Shown: positions 16,902 to 26,669, counted from the first letter of the stretch. The stretch is 64,000 nucleotides of DNA from Myxococcus stipitatus (GCF_038561935.1 NZ_CP102770.1:3286001-3350000), one strand, 5' to 3'. Notes: a model not told the origin generated them from the sequence alone. A program made the numbers and translations.

Positions 16902-18238
16902 CTACTTGCCCTGAGTCACGAGCTTGTGGAGGAGCGTTCCCGGGGTTTGGACTTCCTTGGCGAGGACGCGCAGTTCGTGTGTGAGGGCCTTCTGGCAAGC
17001 CATCACAGTTCGGCAGCTCTCCAAGGCCTCTGAGAGGCGCAGAAAAACCGTATCATGGTACCTCTGTGGGTGAGGCCCCTTGTGGCCTGCGACCTTGACG
17101 ATGTTCTCGGGGTCCTTCAGGTCCATCCCTGCTCGCCTGAAGAGCTTTCGGAATTCAGGTGTCCAAGGGCCACCTCTGGCGGTGGAGATATCATTCTTGT
17201 TCGTGGCGATGTGGTGACGGTGTCCACGGCCCATCCCCTGGTTCGCCATCGCCAAGGCGTTGGGGGCGAGCGCGATGGTGAATCCCTCCGTCGATACCGC
17301 GACGGACCGCACCGCTCCCACGGCCGAGAACTGGATGCCCGCCTGTGACTCCACGGCAAGAGCCGCCTGGGCCGAGCCCGGCAACCCTCCGGCCTTCGCG
17401 GCCAGTCCGGCGGTGCTGCCAACGGCGGCTGTGGCCAGCATCACGAAGACGCGCGCCGCGTTCTCTCCAAGCACTTCCCCATACGCCTCGCCCGCTGCGT
17501 GGAGCTGCTCGAAGGTCGTGGCCCGCTCTACCTCACGTACCAAGGTCAACCACCCGTCCAGCAATCGCCACACCGTGTCCACGCCCAGGTAGGCGATGGC
17601 AAGAGCCGTCAGCGTCGCGGCGACACCCTTCGAGAGGGGCTCCGGTAGCGCCCAGAGCATGAGGTACATCGTCGCGCCGCGGTGATGGTGGACATGACCG
17701 CGATGGGGTCCGCCATGTCCTCCAAGGCTTCCGTGGTCTCCTCCCACACCGAGTCCATCGCGATGGCAAACGCCCACGTGAACTTGCCATCGCTGGCCAG
17801 CAGTGGCCCCTCTTCCAGCAGGCGCAGGCAGTCGCCGGGCCGGTCCTTCCGCTCACACCACTGGCCGTAGGCGTGCGTCAGCTCCTCGTCCGCGTAGGAC
17901 TCCAGCAGATGGGGACCGTCCGCATCCTCGCGAAGCTGGGCCGTCAGTCGAGGAGGATGGTTCTGATAGCGGTACACCCCGCTGCGGGCCGGAACCCCGA
18001 AGAGGTCTCGCGCCTGCTGCATGGGATTGCGGAGCGGGCGCACGTCCCGAGCAAGCTCCGTGATGGCCTCTTCGAACTCGTCGTCGTCGAGTTCTGCTCC
18101 CGAGACCTCCTCGCCTGGCTCCTCGCGCGGAGTGACGACGAAGGAGTCATGACCGGTGTCCAACCGCACGACGCGACTCGTCGAACAGCCGGAGACAACG
18201 GACAGCACGAGGAGCACCGCTACCCAGCGAAGCCGCAT
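16902..18238 (-). pseudogene. SitA5-like lipoprotein toxin with AHH nuclease domain, frameshifted
   Basis: Two overlapping minus-strand frames together make one SitA5-type protein. The first (from ATG 18238, ribosome binding site GGGGGGA) gives a lipoprotein signal ending SVVSGC, then VVRLDTGHDSFVVTP and the conserved SVWEETTEALEDMADPIAV. The second resumes at TMYLMLWALPEPLSKGVAA and ends with an AHH nuclease-like domain: GHRHHIATNKNDIS, FRRAGM and the late His motif HKGPHPQRYH. The frames meet at 17671-17682, where GCG GCG CG ACG would be restored by one extra G. The gene is 1337 bp, one short of 446 codons. Sit toxins are exchanged between Myxococcus cells by outer-membrane fusion. The likely state is a one-base deletion; a sequencing error or recoding is possible. 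Confidence 0.8.
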
Positions 18239-18316
18239 CCAATGTCCCCCCAGCAAGTGACGAAAGTCGCTGAGAGGTTAGTCCAGAACAGGCTGGATGC
18301 GCCGTGGGTCGACAAG

Positions 18317-18871
18317 TCAGGGCTTGGGCACACCGGAGCGGAAGCGCTGGAGCTTGGTGCGGTTGCCGCACACGGCCATGGAGCACCAGCGTCCGGAGCG
18401 GTTCTTCGACGTGTCGTAGAAGGCTTCCTGGCACGCCCCCGCCGCGCAGACCTTCATCCGGAGCCAGTACCCCTCGCGCTGTGTGGAGACGATGGCGGCG
18501 AAGAGGTGCCCCAGTCCCTTCCATCCTCCATGTCCCGTGGGCCGCAACACGACTCCCTCCTCACCGAAGCCCACCGTGAGCGGACTGCTCGCCGCCACCC
18601 GCTCCAACGTGCGGAGCTCCGACACGGGCAGCGGCTCTCCCGTGTGCGAGAGCAGCACGGCCCGCAACGCCTCGCGCGCCTCGATGGCCGCCTTGAACGC
18701 CTCCGCCGAAACCGTGTCGGCGTTCGACAACAAGCCCCGCGCTCGACACCAGGACGCGAAGGACTCCGCCGTGGGCACCGCGTCGACCAGCTTCTCCACG
18801 TCCAACGTGTTCACGAAGTCGAGCAACAGCACGACATCCGTGGGGAGCCCGGGGCTGCTTGCATCGGCCAT
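18317..18871 (-). CDS. CGNR zinc-finger (ABATE-type) regulator
   Basis: A 184-residue protein with an N-terminal ABATE-like ligand domain (LLLDFVNTLDVEK) and a C-terminal CGNR zinc finger. The finger reads KVCAAGACQEAFYD then NRSGRWCSMAVCGNRTK, giving four Cys ligands and the CGNR motif that names the family. Such proteins are predicted one-component transcription regulators with a small-molecule sensing domain. It starts 9 bp after the stop of the arginase-family gene on the same strand, so the two probably form an operon and it may regulate that enzyme. Confidence 0.9.
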   Translation of the reverse strand: MADASSPGLPTDVVLLLDFVNTLDVEKLVDAVPTAESFASWCRARGLLSNADTVSAEAFKAAIEAREALRAVLLSHTGEPLPVSELRTLERVAASSPLTVGFGEEGVVLRPTGHGGWKGLGHLFAAIVSTQREGYWLRMKVCAAGACQEAFYDTSKNRSGRWCSMAVCGNRTKLQRFRSGVPKP

Positions 18872-18880
18872 GGCCAGGGC

Positions 18881-19810
18881 CTACCGCGCCTGTCTCGTGG
18901 GCACCAGCGCCCCCAATCCACCGACCAGCGTGTCCACCAACGCCCGCGCCGCATGGCGCTCCGGGTCCAGGCTCGGGTCGTAGATGGTGACGTCCATCCC
19001 CACCGCCAGCCCCGAATCCACGAGCCGCGACACCAGCTCACCCAGCTCGTCCACACGCAGCCCATCCGGCTGACGCGAGTCCACGGCGGGCATCACCGCG
19101 TCGTCCATGACGTCCACATCCAGGTGCATCCAGAACCCGCGGACCCCCGTGGAACGGAAACGCTCGACCGCCCTCGCCACCCCCGCCGCGATGCCCTCCC
19201 GCCGAAGCGTGCTCAAGTCCAACCACGCCATGGCCGTGTCGCGAACGTGCTCAGCGGAGACCTTCGCTCCCCAGTGCTCCAGGTCCCTGACCCCCAGCAC
19301 CGCCACGTCCTCATCGCGCACCAGCGGACCTCGCCCCTCCAGGTCCGACAGCAGCGAGGGGCCTCGGCCCGACGCGAACCACAGGTCCATCCCCGCGACG
19401 CCTCCGGTCAACGAAGCCTCCGGTGGCCAGAAGTCGGTGTGCCCGTCCATGAAGGCGAGCCCATGGCGCCCACCCGTGCGCTTCAGCCCCAGCAGACAAC
19501 CCAGCAGGATGCTGCAATCTCCTCCGAGCACCAGCGGGAAGCGTTTCGCCCGCACGACCTGCTCCACGACGTCCGCGAGCTGGAGGCTCATCGCCGCGAT
19601 GCCTCGCGGGTTGCGGACCCGAAGCTCCGCGTCCCGCTCCGGCTCATACGGCCCAGGCAACACCGTGTGCTCCACCCGAGCCCCCAGCCGACGCCCGAGC
19701 CCCGCCTCCATGAGCGCCTCCGGAAGCAGGTCCACCCGGGGAATCCGCCCCTCCGGGCGACTCAGCCCCAGGCTCGAGGGCGCGGCGACAAGGGCGATGG
19801 GCGAGGGCAT
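18881..19810 (-). CDS. Arginase/agmatinase-family ureohydrolase
   Basis: A binuclear-metal hydrolase of the arginase/agmatinase/formiminoglutamase family, 309 residues from the ATG at 19810 (GGAG six bases upstream; another ATG at 19840 has no ribosome binding site). The manganese-binding motifs are all present: LVLGGDCSILLG, LAFMDGHTDFWPPE and MHLDVDVMDDAVMP. The DGHTD form and DVDVMD are consistent with catalysis, but the substrate (arginine, agmatine, a guanidino acid or an antibiotic precursor) cannot be told from the sequence. It is followed by a CGNR regulator in the same operon. Confidence 0.88.
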   Translation of the reverse strand: MPSPIALVAAPSSLGLSRPEGRIPRVDLLPEALMEAGLGRRLGARVEHTVLPGPYEPERDAELRVRNPRGIAAMSLQLADVVEQVVRAKRFPLVLGGDCSILLGCLLGLKRTGGRHGLAFMDGHTDFWPPEASLTGGVAGMDLWFASGRGPSLLSDLEGRGPLVRDEDVAVLGVRDLEHWGAKVSAEHVRDTAMAWLDLSTLRREGIAAGVARAVERFRSTGVRGFWMHLDVDVMDDAVMPAVDSRQPDGLRVDELGELVSRLVDSGLAVGMDVTIYDPSLDPERHAARALVDTLVGGLGALVPTRQAR

Positions 19811-20029
19811 GGCGACTCCGGGGCGAGGTGTAACCTTCATACCGGCTTGGATGGTGTCGGGAACGTAATGCCCGAACCCGGACCCTGCAACCGGTCATCG
19901 CGATTCGGTGGTTTCATGCGAAGGGGGAGCGGGTCTCCAGCGACCGGGAAGAGGGGCGCCCAGGATCTCGACAGGGGCCAGGGGCCCTGGGAGCATGTGC
20001 CCCCGTACCGTCAAACCGGAGGTTCAATC

Positions 20030-20554
20030 GTGGCTGCTGGCTCTCTCGCATCCAAGCTCGTCAAGCTGCAGGAAAACGTCACGGAGTGCGCTGCTCGGCG
20101 CAAGCTCTGGACGGAGAAGTTCCCGGAGTTCGAGCGGCTCGCGAAGTCGGTCGTCGAGGGTGTGAACAAGGATGCGGGCCTGGGCGAGCTGCTCACCGTC
20201 CACACGTTCCAGACCGACTGGGGGAACATGCCCCTCCTCATCGTCCGCTTCGCCGAGGCGTCGACGGGGCTCACGCGGACCGGCTCCGACGAGTCCGACA
20301 AGCTCACCGCGCGGGGCGCCGCCATCTCGTTCATCCCCGACATCACCGGGCGCGTGGTGGTCTTCATCTCGAGCTTCTCGCTCAAGGACAAGATGAACCC
20401 GGTCCTCAAGCGCGAGGAGTTCGACGGCCGGTCCGTTCGCAGCCACCTCCCGGGCGACCTCATGAGCAGCGTGGCCATCCAGAACGAGCTCAACGCGTTC
20501 TTCGACGCGGTGCTCCCCACGCACTGGTCGAACGCCATGCAGCTCCCCGGCTAG
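20030..20554 (+). CDS. Conserved hypothetical protein (GTG start)
   Basis: A 174-residue protein I do not recognise. The GTG at 20030 sits seven bases after a perfect GGAGG ribosome binding site. The frame is open for 2 kb upstream, antisense to other genes, but only this last part has a coding start. The protein has a helical N-terminal third (SKLVKLQENVTECAARRK) followed by a mixed alpha/beta domain (LIVRFAEAST, GRVVVFISSFSLKDKMNP). The segment AFFDAVLPTHW is near the end. There is no signal peptide or membrane segment. It is probably a small soluble cytoplasmic protein. Confidence 0.75.
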   Translation: MAAGSLASKLVKLQENVTECAARRKLWTEKFPEFERLAKSVVEGVNKDAGLGELLTVHTFQTDWGNMPLLIVRFAEASTGLTRTGSDESDKLTARGAAISFIPDITGRVVVFISSFSLKDKMNPVLKREEFDGRSVRSHLPGDLMSSVAIQNELNAFFDAVLPTHWSNAMQLPG

Positions 20555-20587
20555 GTCGCGGCGGAGCCTCGGCGCCGGGACGCTTCC

Positions 20588-21532
20588 TCAGCCGCCCCGG
20601 CGCTCTGTCTCCTCCGCACCGCTCCCGTGTCCTTCCCGAGGACGCGGGAGCGTCTGGAGCGCCGAACGAAGGGCCTCGGCCAGCGCGGGAGGGTCTCCCC
20701 GGCGCAGCGCGGCCAGCCCCGCCTGGAAGTCCGCGCGGGCGCCCTCGCTATCACCCGACTGCGCACGCAGCAGTCCCCGCTCGTGGAGCAGCTCCGGGTC
20801 CACTCCGTCGCCCTGCTGGAGCGCCAGCGCCTCCGTCAGGTCCTGGAGCGCCTCGTCCCTCCGCCCCAGCCGGGTGCGCGCCGTGGCCCGCTGCTGGAGC
20901 AGCCACGGGTTGTCGGCGTCCTCCGCGAGCGCGAGCGTCCAGTCCCGCTCCGCCTCCTCATGACGCCCCAGCGCCTCCAGCGACTCGGCCCGCTTCATGT
21001 GGAGCACGAGCGCCTTGCGGTAGCCGCCGTCCACCAGTGCGTCGAACTCCGCCACCGCCTCGCCATGGCGACCGAGCCGGGCCAGGCACAGCGCCCGATG
21101 CAGCCGCGTCGTGCGATGTCCCGGCGCCAGCTCCAAGGCCTTCTCGAACCACGGCAGGGCCTCCGCGGGCGCACCGCCCCAGATGCCGACCGTCATCGCC
21201 ACTTCCATCAGGACGCGCGCCAGCCGGGGATGCGCCGCGGCGAGCGACTGCGCGAGCGCCAGCGCCGACGCATAGCGGCCCGTCCTGCGCAGATGGTCCA
21301 GCTCGCGAAGCTGCTCGGCGACCTCGGGAGGGCAGGGCTCCCGTCCGTTGCGCTCACCCGTGGCGGGCCGCGTCGGCTTCCGAGGTGCCACCGGCCCGCG
21401 CGCGCCCTCCGCCGAGGCCCCGGTGACGCCAGGGGGAAGCTCCGGCTCCCGAGGACGCACCGTGCCCGCGTCACCGTCGCCACGCGGCTCCGTGCGCTCG
21501 GGGGGAGGCACCTTGTCGTCGTCCTTCGTCAT
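20588..21532 (-). CDS. TPR-repeat protein
   Basis: A 314-residue protein starting at ATG 21532, whose start overlaps the stop codon of the CoA-transferase gene (ATGA), so the two are translationally coupled. The first 70 residues are charged and Pro-rich, probably disordered. From about residue 75 on, it consists of tetratricopeptide repeats, for example ALPWFEKALELAPGHRTTRL, AVAEFDALVDGGYRKALVLH and ALQDLTEALALQQ. TPR arrays bind other proteins; the partner is unknown. There is no signal peptide. Confidence 0.85.
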   Translation of the reverse strand: MTKDDDKVPPPERTEPRGDGDAGTVRPREPELPPGVTGASAEGARGPVAPRKPTRPATGERNGREPCPPEVAEQLRELDHLRRTGRYASALALAQSLAAAHPRLARVLMEVAMTVGIWGGAPAEALPWFEKALELAPGHRTTRLHRALCLARLGRHGEAVAEFDALVDGGYRKALVLHMKRAESLEALGRHEEAERDWTLALAEDADNPWLLQQRATARTRLGRRDEALQDLTEALALQQGDGVDPELLHERGLLRAQSGDSEGARADFQAGLAALRRGDPPALAEALRSALQTLPRPREGHGSGAEETERRGG

Positions 21533-23067
21533 TCCGCGTCGGACTCGCCAGGGAAGGCGCGGCACGCGGCGTCGTAGTCGCGCCACCAGCCCTCGAGCAC
21601 CTTCATGTCCGTGGCCCGGGGCTCATCTCCCGGGCCCGCCATGTCGAGGTACGCATGCAGGAGCGGCCGGAAGTACGGGTGCGCGCACTGGTCGATGATG
21701 TCCACCGCGCGCCGGCGGGGCGAGCGGATGTCCATGTTCCGCGCATACCCATGCTCCGTCACCACGCACTTGATGTCGTGCTCCGTGTGGTCGATGTGCC
21801 GCACGTACGGCATGACACAGCTCACCGTGCGCCCGTCCTTCAGCTTCCGCACCGAAGGCGTGTGCACGATGCTCAGGTACGCGTTCCGGAAGAAGTCGCC
21901 CGAGCCTCCCAGCCCGTTGACGATGCGCGAGCCGTCGATGTGCGTCGAGTTGACGTGCCCGTAGATGTCCACCTCGATGGGCGTGTTCATCGCGATGACG
22001 AACAGGCGCGAGATGATTTCGGGGCTGTTCGACAGCCACATCGGCCGCAGCACCAGCCGCTCCCGGCTCCGCTCGAACATCTCCAGGAACTTCTTGCGCC
22101 CCTCGCCGGAGAACGACACCGCCGTGGCGGACGCGTACTCGAACTTCGCGTCGTCCTCCACGTAGCGCAGCATTCCGTCCTGGAACACCTCGGTCCAGAA
22201 TCGAATCTTCTGGAAGGGGGACGCATACAGCTCGCCGATGATGGCGTTGGCCACGTTGCCCACGCCGGACTGGATGGGCGGCAGGCGCTTGCCCCAGTGG
22301 AACTCCTCGCGGCAGCGCAAGAGGAAGTCCACCACGTTCTGCGCGATGCGCCGGTCCGTGGCGTTCGCCGCCTTGAACGGCACCGGATGGTCCGGCGTCC
22401 GCGACTCCACCACCGCCACCACCCGGCTCGAATCAATCTCGACGTACGGATTGCCGATGCGGTCCCTCACATTCAAGAGCGGCAGTGGCCAGCCGACATG
22501 CGGGTGCACCGTGGGCAGGACGATGTCGTGGAAGCCCGTGTAGTCCGGCACCGAGGTGTTCACCTCGAGGATGATCTTCTTCGCGCGACTCAGCGCCTCC
22601 GCGCTGATGCCCACCGACGAGGTGAGGATGACGCTGCCGTTGGGCCGGATGCGCGACACCTCCACCACCGCCACGTCGATGTCGCCGTAGAAGCCGTACA
22701 TCAGGTTGCGCGCGAAGGCGGACAGGTGGACGTCCGTGAAGTCCATCTCTCCCGCGTGGATGCGCCGGCGCGACGCGGAGGAGGACATGTACGGCCCGCG
22801 CTTGCGGATGAAGGGCGCCATGGGGCCCTCCACGTCCTCGGAGAGCGAGGCCCCCGACAGGAGCGTCAGGCGCGTCTGGGGCGCGGTCCTCGCCAGGTGC
22901 GCCGCGAGGGCGGGGAAGAACGTCTTGGGCTCACCCGACTTGGTGAAGCCGCTGATGGCCACCGTGTTCCCGTCGACGACGTGCCTCACCGCCTCCTCGA
23001 CGGGGACCACCTTGGCGAGCAGGTCGGCGTTCTGGATGCGTTCCTTCAGCGGGCTGGGTGCGTTCAT
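21529..23067 (-). CDS. Acetyl-CoA hydrolase / succinyl-CoA:acetate CoA-transferase
   Basis: A 512-residue member of the acetyl-CoA hydrolase/transferase family (AarC, Cat1, Ach1 group). The N-terminal half carries VAISGFTKSGEPKTFFPAL. The C-terminal half has the catalytic-glutamate region RFWTEVFQDGML and the CoA-site loop NGLGGSGDFFRNA, both typical of transferases that form a glutamyl-CoA thioester. It probably moves CoA between acetate and succinate or another acyl group in central metabolism. Length is as expected. It is coupled to a downstream TPR gene through a 4-bp overlap. Confidence 0.93.
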   Translation of the reverse strand: MNAPSPLKERIQNADLLAKVVPVEEAVRHVVDGNTVAISGFTKSGEPKTFFPALAAHLARTAPQTRLTLLSGASLSEDVEGPMAPFIRKRGPYMSSSASRRRIHAGEMDFTDVHLSAFARNLMYGFYGDIDVAVVEVSRIRPNGSVILTSSVGISAEALSRAKKIILEVNTSVPDYTGFHDIVLPTVHPHVGWPLPLLNVRDRIGNPYVEIDSSRVVAVVESRTPDHPVPFKAANATDRRIAQNVVDFLLRCREEFHWGKRLPPIQSGVGNVANAIIGELYASPFQKIRFWTEVFQDGMLRYVEDDAKFEYASATAVSFSGEGRKKFLEMFERSRERLVLRPMWLSNSPEIISRLFVIAMNTPIEVDIYGHVNSTHIDGSRIVNGLGGSGDFFRNAYLSIVHTPSVRKLKDGRTVSCVMPYVRHIDHTEHDIKCVVTEHGYARNMDIRSPRRRAVDIIDQCAHPYFRPLLHAYLDMAGPGDEPRATDMKVLEGWWRDYDAACRAFPGESDAE

Positions 23068-23100
23068 GGTCGAGCCCGGAGGATGGCATACCTGGGGTCC

Positions 23101-24162
23101 TCAGCGTGGCTTCGCTTCGTCGCAGTCCTGCTCTTCCTCGAGCCTCAGCCGAGCGGCGGGCGACACCTCGAACACGAGGCCGAACTGCCAGAGGCGCACC
23201 TTCTCCAGGAAGAGGATGTTGTAGTAGTCCTGGCCGTGCACGTAGCGCGCGAAGAGGCCGAAGCCCGCGCCCCAGTAGGGATGCGCGGCCACCTCGGCGC
23301 TCACCGTGGCCCGCTGGCTCGGCGTCTCTCCGAAGGGCACCGAGAGCAACACCTCCCCGCGGAAGCGATGCTGCTTCCAGATGCGCTCCGTCCGGGCGTT
23401 GAGTCCCCAGGACCCATCGCCCTGGACGCGCCGCTGCTCGTCGGTGATTCCTCCCGGGCCCACGGAGGTGTTGAGCTCCAGGAACGAGCCGCCGCCCACG
23501 AGCCAGGCGTTGTCCAGCCTCGGGTCCACGGAGAACGCGTACTGCCCATGCAGCTCCCCGCGGACGAAGTTGGTGGAGAAGCTGCCCGCCACCTCGTTGA
23601 GCGGGGGCTCGCCATCCTCGGGCTCGCAGTGGGGGTCCTCCCCCGTCTGATTCAGGAAGAAGCAGCCTCGCTGCCCGTTCGAGTGGTGCCCCACGATGAA
23701 GTTGGCGGCGAGCACCAGCCCCCGCCCCGGGCGAGCCCGGCCCTCCACCTCCTTCAGCCGCCGCAGATGGGCCACCTGGAGCGTGAGCTTGGGGATGAAG
23801 GACGGAGGGATGACGGGTCTGCTTTCCAGGTCCAGCAGGCGGAGCCGGATAAGCGGGTTGAAGACCGCCGAGAGGAACCACTCACCAGAGGGGCTCCTCC
23901 GGCTGCCCGTGTGGAGCTGGGGGAAGAACAGGTTGGGCGCAAGCTGTCCCTCGAAGAGCAGGCGCTCAGGGGACTCGGGGGCGCCCGCGCGGTGGATGCG
24001 ATTGGGGGAGACGAAGAGGTAGCTGCGGTCCAGGAAGAGCGGGGTGGGGGCGCTGTACTCCAGCTTCCAGTCCGCCCCGGCGCCGGGGGCCCAGAGGAGG
24101 AGGAGCAGCCTCAACGCGGGCAGCCAAGGCCGGGCCAGGCGCCTGCTCGGGGCGTTCCACAT
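23101..24162 (-). CDS. Exported hypothetical protein, probable outer-membrane beta-barrel
   Basis: A 353-residue protein from ATG 24162 (ribosome binding site AGGAGGAG). It begins with an Arg-rich then Leu-rich signal sequence (LPALRLLLLLW) ending at GADW. The mature part has many short amphipathic beta segments rich in Arg, Phe and Tyr, for example FARYVHGQDYYNILFLEKVR, and pairs of strands separated by charged turns, as in phospholipase A1-like or OMP-type barrels. HHSNGQRG recalls the active-site region of outer-membrane phospholipase A (HxSNG), so a PldA-like lipase is possible but unproven. It ends 33 bp upstream of the CoA-transferase start. Confidence 0.78.
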   Translation of the reverse strand: MWNAPSRRLARPWLPALRLLLLLWAPGAGADWKLEYSAPTPLFLDRSYLFVSPNRIHRAGAPESPERLLFEGQLAPNLFFPQLHTGSRRSPSGEWFLSAVFNPLIRLRLLDLESRPVIPPSFIPKLTLQVAHLRRLKEVEGRARPGRGLVLAANFIVGHHSNGQRGCFFLNQTGEDPHCEPEDGEPPLNEVAGSFSTNFVRGELHGQYAFSVDPRLDNAWLVGGGSFLELNTSVGPGGITDEQRRVQGDGSWGLNARTERIWKQHRFRGEVLLSVPFGETPSQRATVSAEVAAHPYWGAGFGLFARYVHGQDYYNILFLEKVRLWQFGLVFEVSPAARLRLEEEQDCDEAKPR

Positions 24163-24356
24163 GGGGGCTCTCCTCCTCGTCGCGGGCCGGGAGTCGCCCC
24201 GGCCCAGGAGGCGTGCTCTATCCCCATGGCAAGGGGCGCTCACCCGGCCTCCGGGGCGTCTGTCCGAGGTCGGGAAGAGCCGGCCCGTGGAACGTGTTGG
24301 GCGCCGCGATTCCGTGCTTTGGTGCACACCCCCTTTCGTCGGGAGAACCACTTTTC

Positions 24357-26570
24357 ATGCGCAACCTCTTCCTCGCCGGAGCTGGCATGGCGGCCCTTGT
24401 CACCTCCGGTTGTGCGACGACGTCCCCTGAGGCCCGTCCCGAAGCCGCCGCCGCGGCGCCCGCTCCGCAGACCCCCGCGGCGCCGGTGGCTCCGGCGAAC
24501 CCCCTGCTGGCGAAGTGGGCCGGTGCTCACGGCGGCGTGCCTCCGTTCGACCAGGTGAAGGTCTCCGACTTCAAGCCCGCCATCGAGGCCGCCATGGACG
24601 CGATGCGCCAGGAGCTGGCCGCCATCGCGAACAACCCGGAGGCCCCCACCTTCGAGAACACGCTGGCCGCCATGGAGGACGCGGGCCGTGCGTACGCCAA
24701 CGTGGAGACGCTCTATGGCATCTGGGGCTCGTCGCTGAGCAGCCCGGAGTTCCAGGTGGTGGAGCGGGAGATGGCGCCCCGGTTCGCGGCCTTCGATGAC
24801 GAAATCGCCCAGAACGAGGCGCTCTTCCGCCGCATCGAGGCCGTCTACAACTCGCCGGACAAGGCGAAGCTGACGCCCGAGCAGCAGCGGCTGGCGTGGG
24901 TCCACTACACCCGCTTCGTGCGCTCCGGCGCCAAGCTGGACGCCGCGGCCAAGCAGCGCCTGGCGGCCATCAACCAGCGGCTCGCCTCGCTCTACACGTC
25001 CTTCGGCCAGAACGTGCTGGGCGACGAGGAGGGCTACACCGTCGTCCTGGAGTCGGAGGCCGACCTGGCCGGCCTGCCGGACTCCGTGCGCGCGGGCGCC
25101 GCAGCGGCGGCCGAGGCCCGGGGCCTGAAGGGCAAGTGGGTCATCACCAACACGCGCTCCTCCATGGAGCCGTTCCTCACGTACTCGTCGCGGCGGGACC
25201 TGCGCGAGAAGGTCTGGCGCAACTACGTCAACCGGGGCGACAACGGGGACGCGCGCGACAACAACGTCATCATCTCGGAGGTGCTGAAGCTGCGCGCCGA
25301 GCGCGCGAAGCTCCTGGGCTACCCCACGCACGCGCACTGGCGCCTGGAGAACGCGATGGCCCAGAAGCCCGAGCGCGCCATGGAGCTGATGGAGGCGGTG
25401 TGGAAGCCCGCCGTGGCCCGCGTCCGCGAGGAGGTGGCGGACATGCAGAAGGTGGCCGACAAGGAGCGCGCGAAGCTGAAGATTGAACCGTGGGACTACC
25501 GCTACTACGCGGAGAAGGTCCGCAAGGCGAAGTACGACCTGGACCAGAACGAGGTGAAGCCCTACCTGCAGCTGGAGAAGCTGCGCGAGGGCATGTTCTG
25601 GGTGGCCGGAGAGCTGTTCGGCTTCACCTTCACGCAGGTGTCGGACGTGCCCGTCTTCCACCCCGACGTGCGCGTCTGGGAGGTGAAGGACCGCGACTCC
25701 GGCCGTCACGTGGGCCTGTGGTACTTCGACCCGTACGCGCGTCCGGGCAAGCGCTCCGGGGCGTGGATGAACGCGTACCGCGCGCAGGAGCGCTTCCGGG
25801 GTGAGGTGACGACCATCGTCTCCAACAACTCCAACTTCGTGAAGGGCGCGCCGGGCGAGGCGGTGCTCATCTCGTGGGAGGACGCCACCACGCTGTTCCA
25901 CGAGTTCGGCCACGCGCTGCACGGCCTGAGCTCGTCGGTGACGTACCCGTCGCTGGCGGGGACCAGCGTCGCGCGCGACTACGTGGAGTTCCCCTCGCAG
26001 CTGCTGGAGCACTGGCTGTCCACGCCCGAGGTGCTCAACACCTTCGCGCTGCACTTCCAGACGGGCAAGCCCATCCCCCAGGCGCTGGTGACGCGCATCG
26101 AGAAGGCCGCCACGTTCAACAACGGCTTCGCCACGGTGGAGTACCTGTCGTCCGCGCTGGTGGACATGAAGCTGCACCTGGCCGGTGACGTCACCATCGA
26201 CCCGGACGCCTTCGAGCGCGACACGCTCAAGGCGCTGGGCATGCCGAAGGAAATCGTCATGCGCCACCGCACGCCGCAGTTCGGCCACGTCTTCGCGGGC
26301 GACGGCTACTCGGCGGGCTACTACAGCTACATGTGGTCCGACACGCTGACGGCGGACGCCTTCGAGGCCTTCACCGAGGGCAAGGGCGCCTACGACAAGT
26401 CGGTGGCGGAGCGGCTGCGCAAGAGCGTGTTCTCCGTGGGCAACACGGTGGACCCGGCGGACGGCTACCGCTCCTTCCGCGGCCGCGACGCCGGCATCAA
26501 CGCGCTGATGCGCAAGCGCGGCTTCCCCGTGCCCACGACGGCGGGCGCGCAGTCGAAGTCGACGCGCTGA
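24357..26570 (+). CDS. M3-family zinc metallopeptidase lipoprotein (Dcp-like)
   Basis: A 737-residue M3 (thimet oligopeptidase) family enzyme. The ATG at 24357 starts a lipoprotein signal with LVTSGC, then an Ala/Pro-rich linker. The helical N-terminal lobe (about 50-480) shows FENTLAAMEDAGRAYANV. The zinc site TTLFHEFGHALHGLSS is in the C-terminal half, followed by the downstream FPSQLLEHWL. The late GDGYSAGYYSYMWSD supplies the conserved Tyr/His substrate-binding loop. Its layout matches peptidyl-dipeptidase Dcp, which removes dipeptides from oligopeptide C-termini, here at the cell envelope rather than in the cytoplasm. A strong hairpin follows the stop. Confidence 0.93.
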   Translation: MRNLFLAGAGMAALVTSGCATTSPEARPEAAAAAPAPQTPAAPVAPANPLLAKWAGAHGGVPPFDQVKVSDFKPAIEAAMDAMRQELAAIANNPEAPTFENTLAAMEDAGRAYANVETLYGIWGSSLSSPEFQVVEREMAPRFAAFDDEIAQNEALFRRIEAVYNSPDKAKLTPEQQRLAWVHYTRFVRSGAKLDAAAKQRLAAINQRLASLYTSFGQNVLGDEEGYTVVLESEADLAGLPDSVRAGAAAAAEARGLKGKWVITNTRSSMEPFLTYSSRRDLREKVWRNYVNRGDNGDARDNNVIISEVLKLRAERAKLLGYPTHAHWRLENAMAQKPERAMELMEAVWKPAVARVREEVADMQKVADKERAKLKIEPWDYRYYAEKVRKAKYDLDQNEVKPYLQLEKLREGMFWVAGELFGFTFTQVSDVPVFHPDVRVWEVKDRDSGRHVGLWYFDPYARPGKRSGAWMNAYRAQERFRGEVTTIVSNNSNFVKGAPGEAVLISWEDATTLFHEFGHALHGLSSSVTYPSLAGTSVARDYVEFPSQLLEHWLSTPEVLNTFALHFQTGKPIPQALVTRIEKAATFNNGFATVEYLSSALVDMKLHLAGDVTIDPDAFERDTLKALGMPKEIVMRHRTPQFGHVFAGDGYSAGYYSYMWSDTLTADAFEAFTEGKGAYDKSVAERLRKSVFSVGNTVDPADGYRSFRGRDAGINALMRKRGFPVPTTAGAQSKSTR

Positions 26571-26580
26571 GCGGGGCGCG

Positions 26581-26610
26581 CGCCGTCACCGAAAGCCCTC
26601 GGTGACGGCG
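26581..26610. terminator. Bidirectional terminator between convergent genes
   Basis: A perfect 12-bp stem (26581-26592 with 26599-26610) and 6-nt loop start 10 bp after the M3 peptidase stop codon, in front of the convergent GH18 gene. Confidence 0.7.
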
Positions 26611-26669
26611 GCCTCGGGGGAGGGGAGGCCGTGTGGCTCCCCTCGCTCCGGACGTGACTCAGCGACTGC

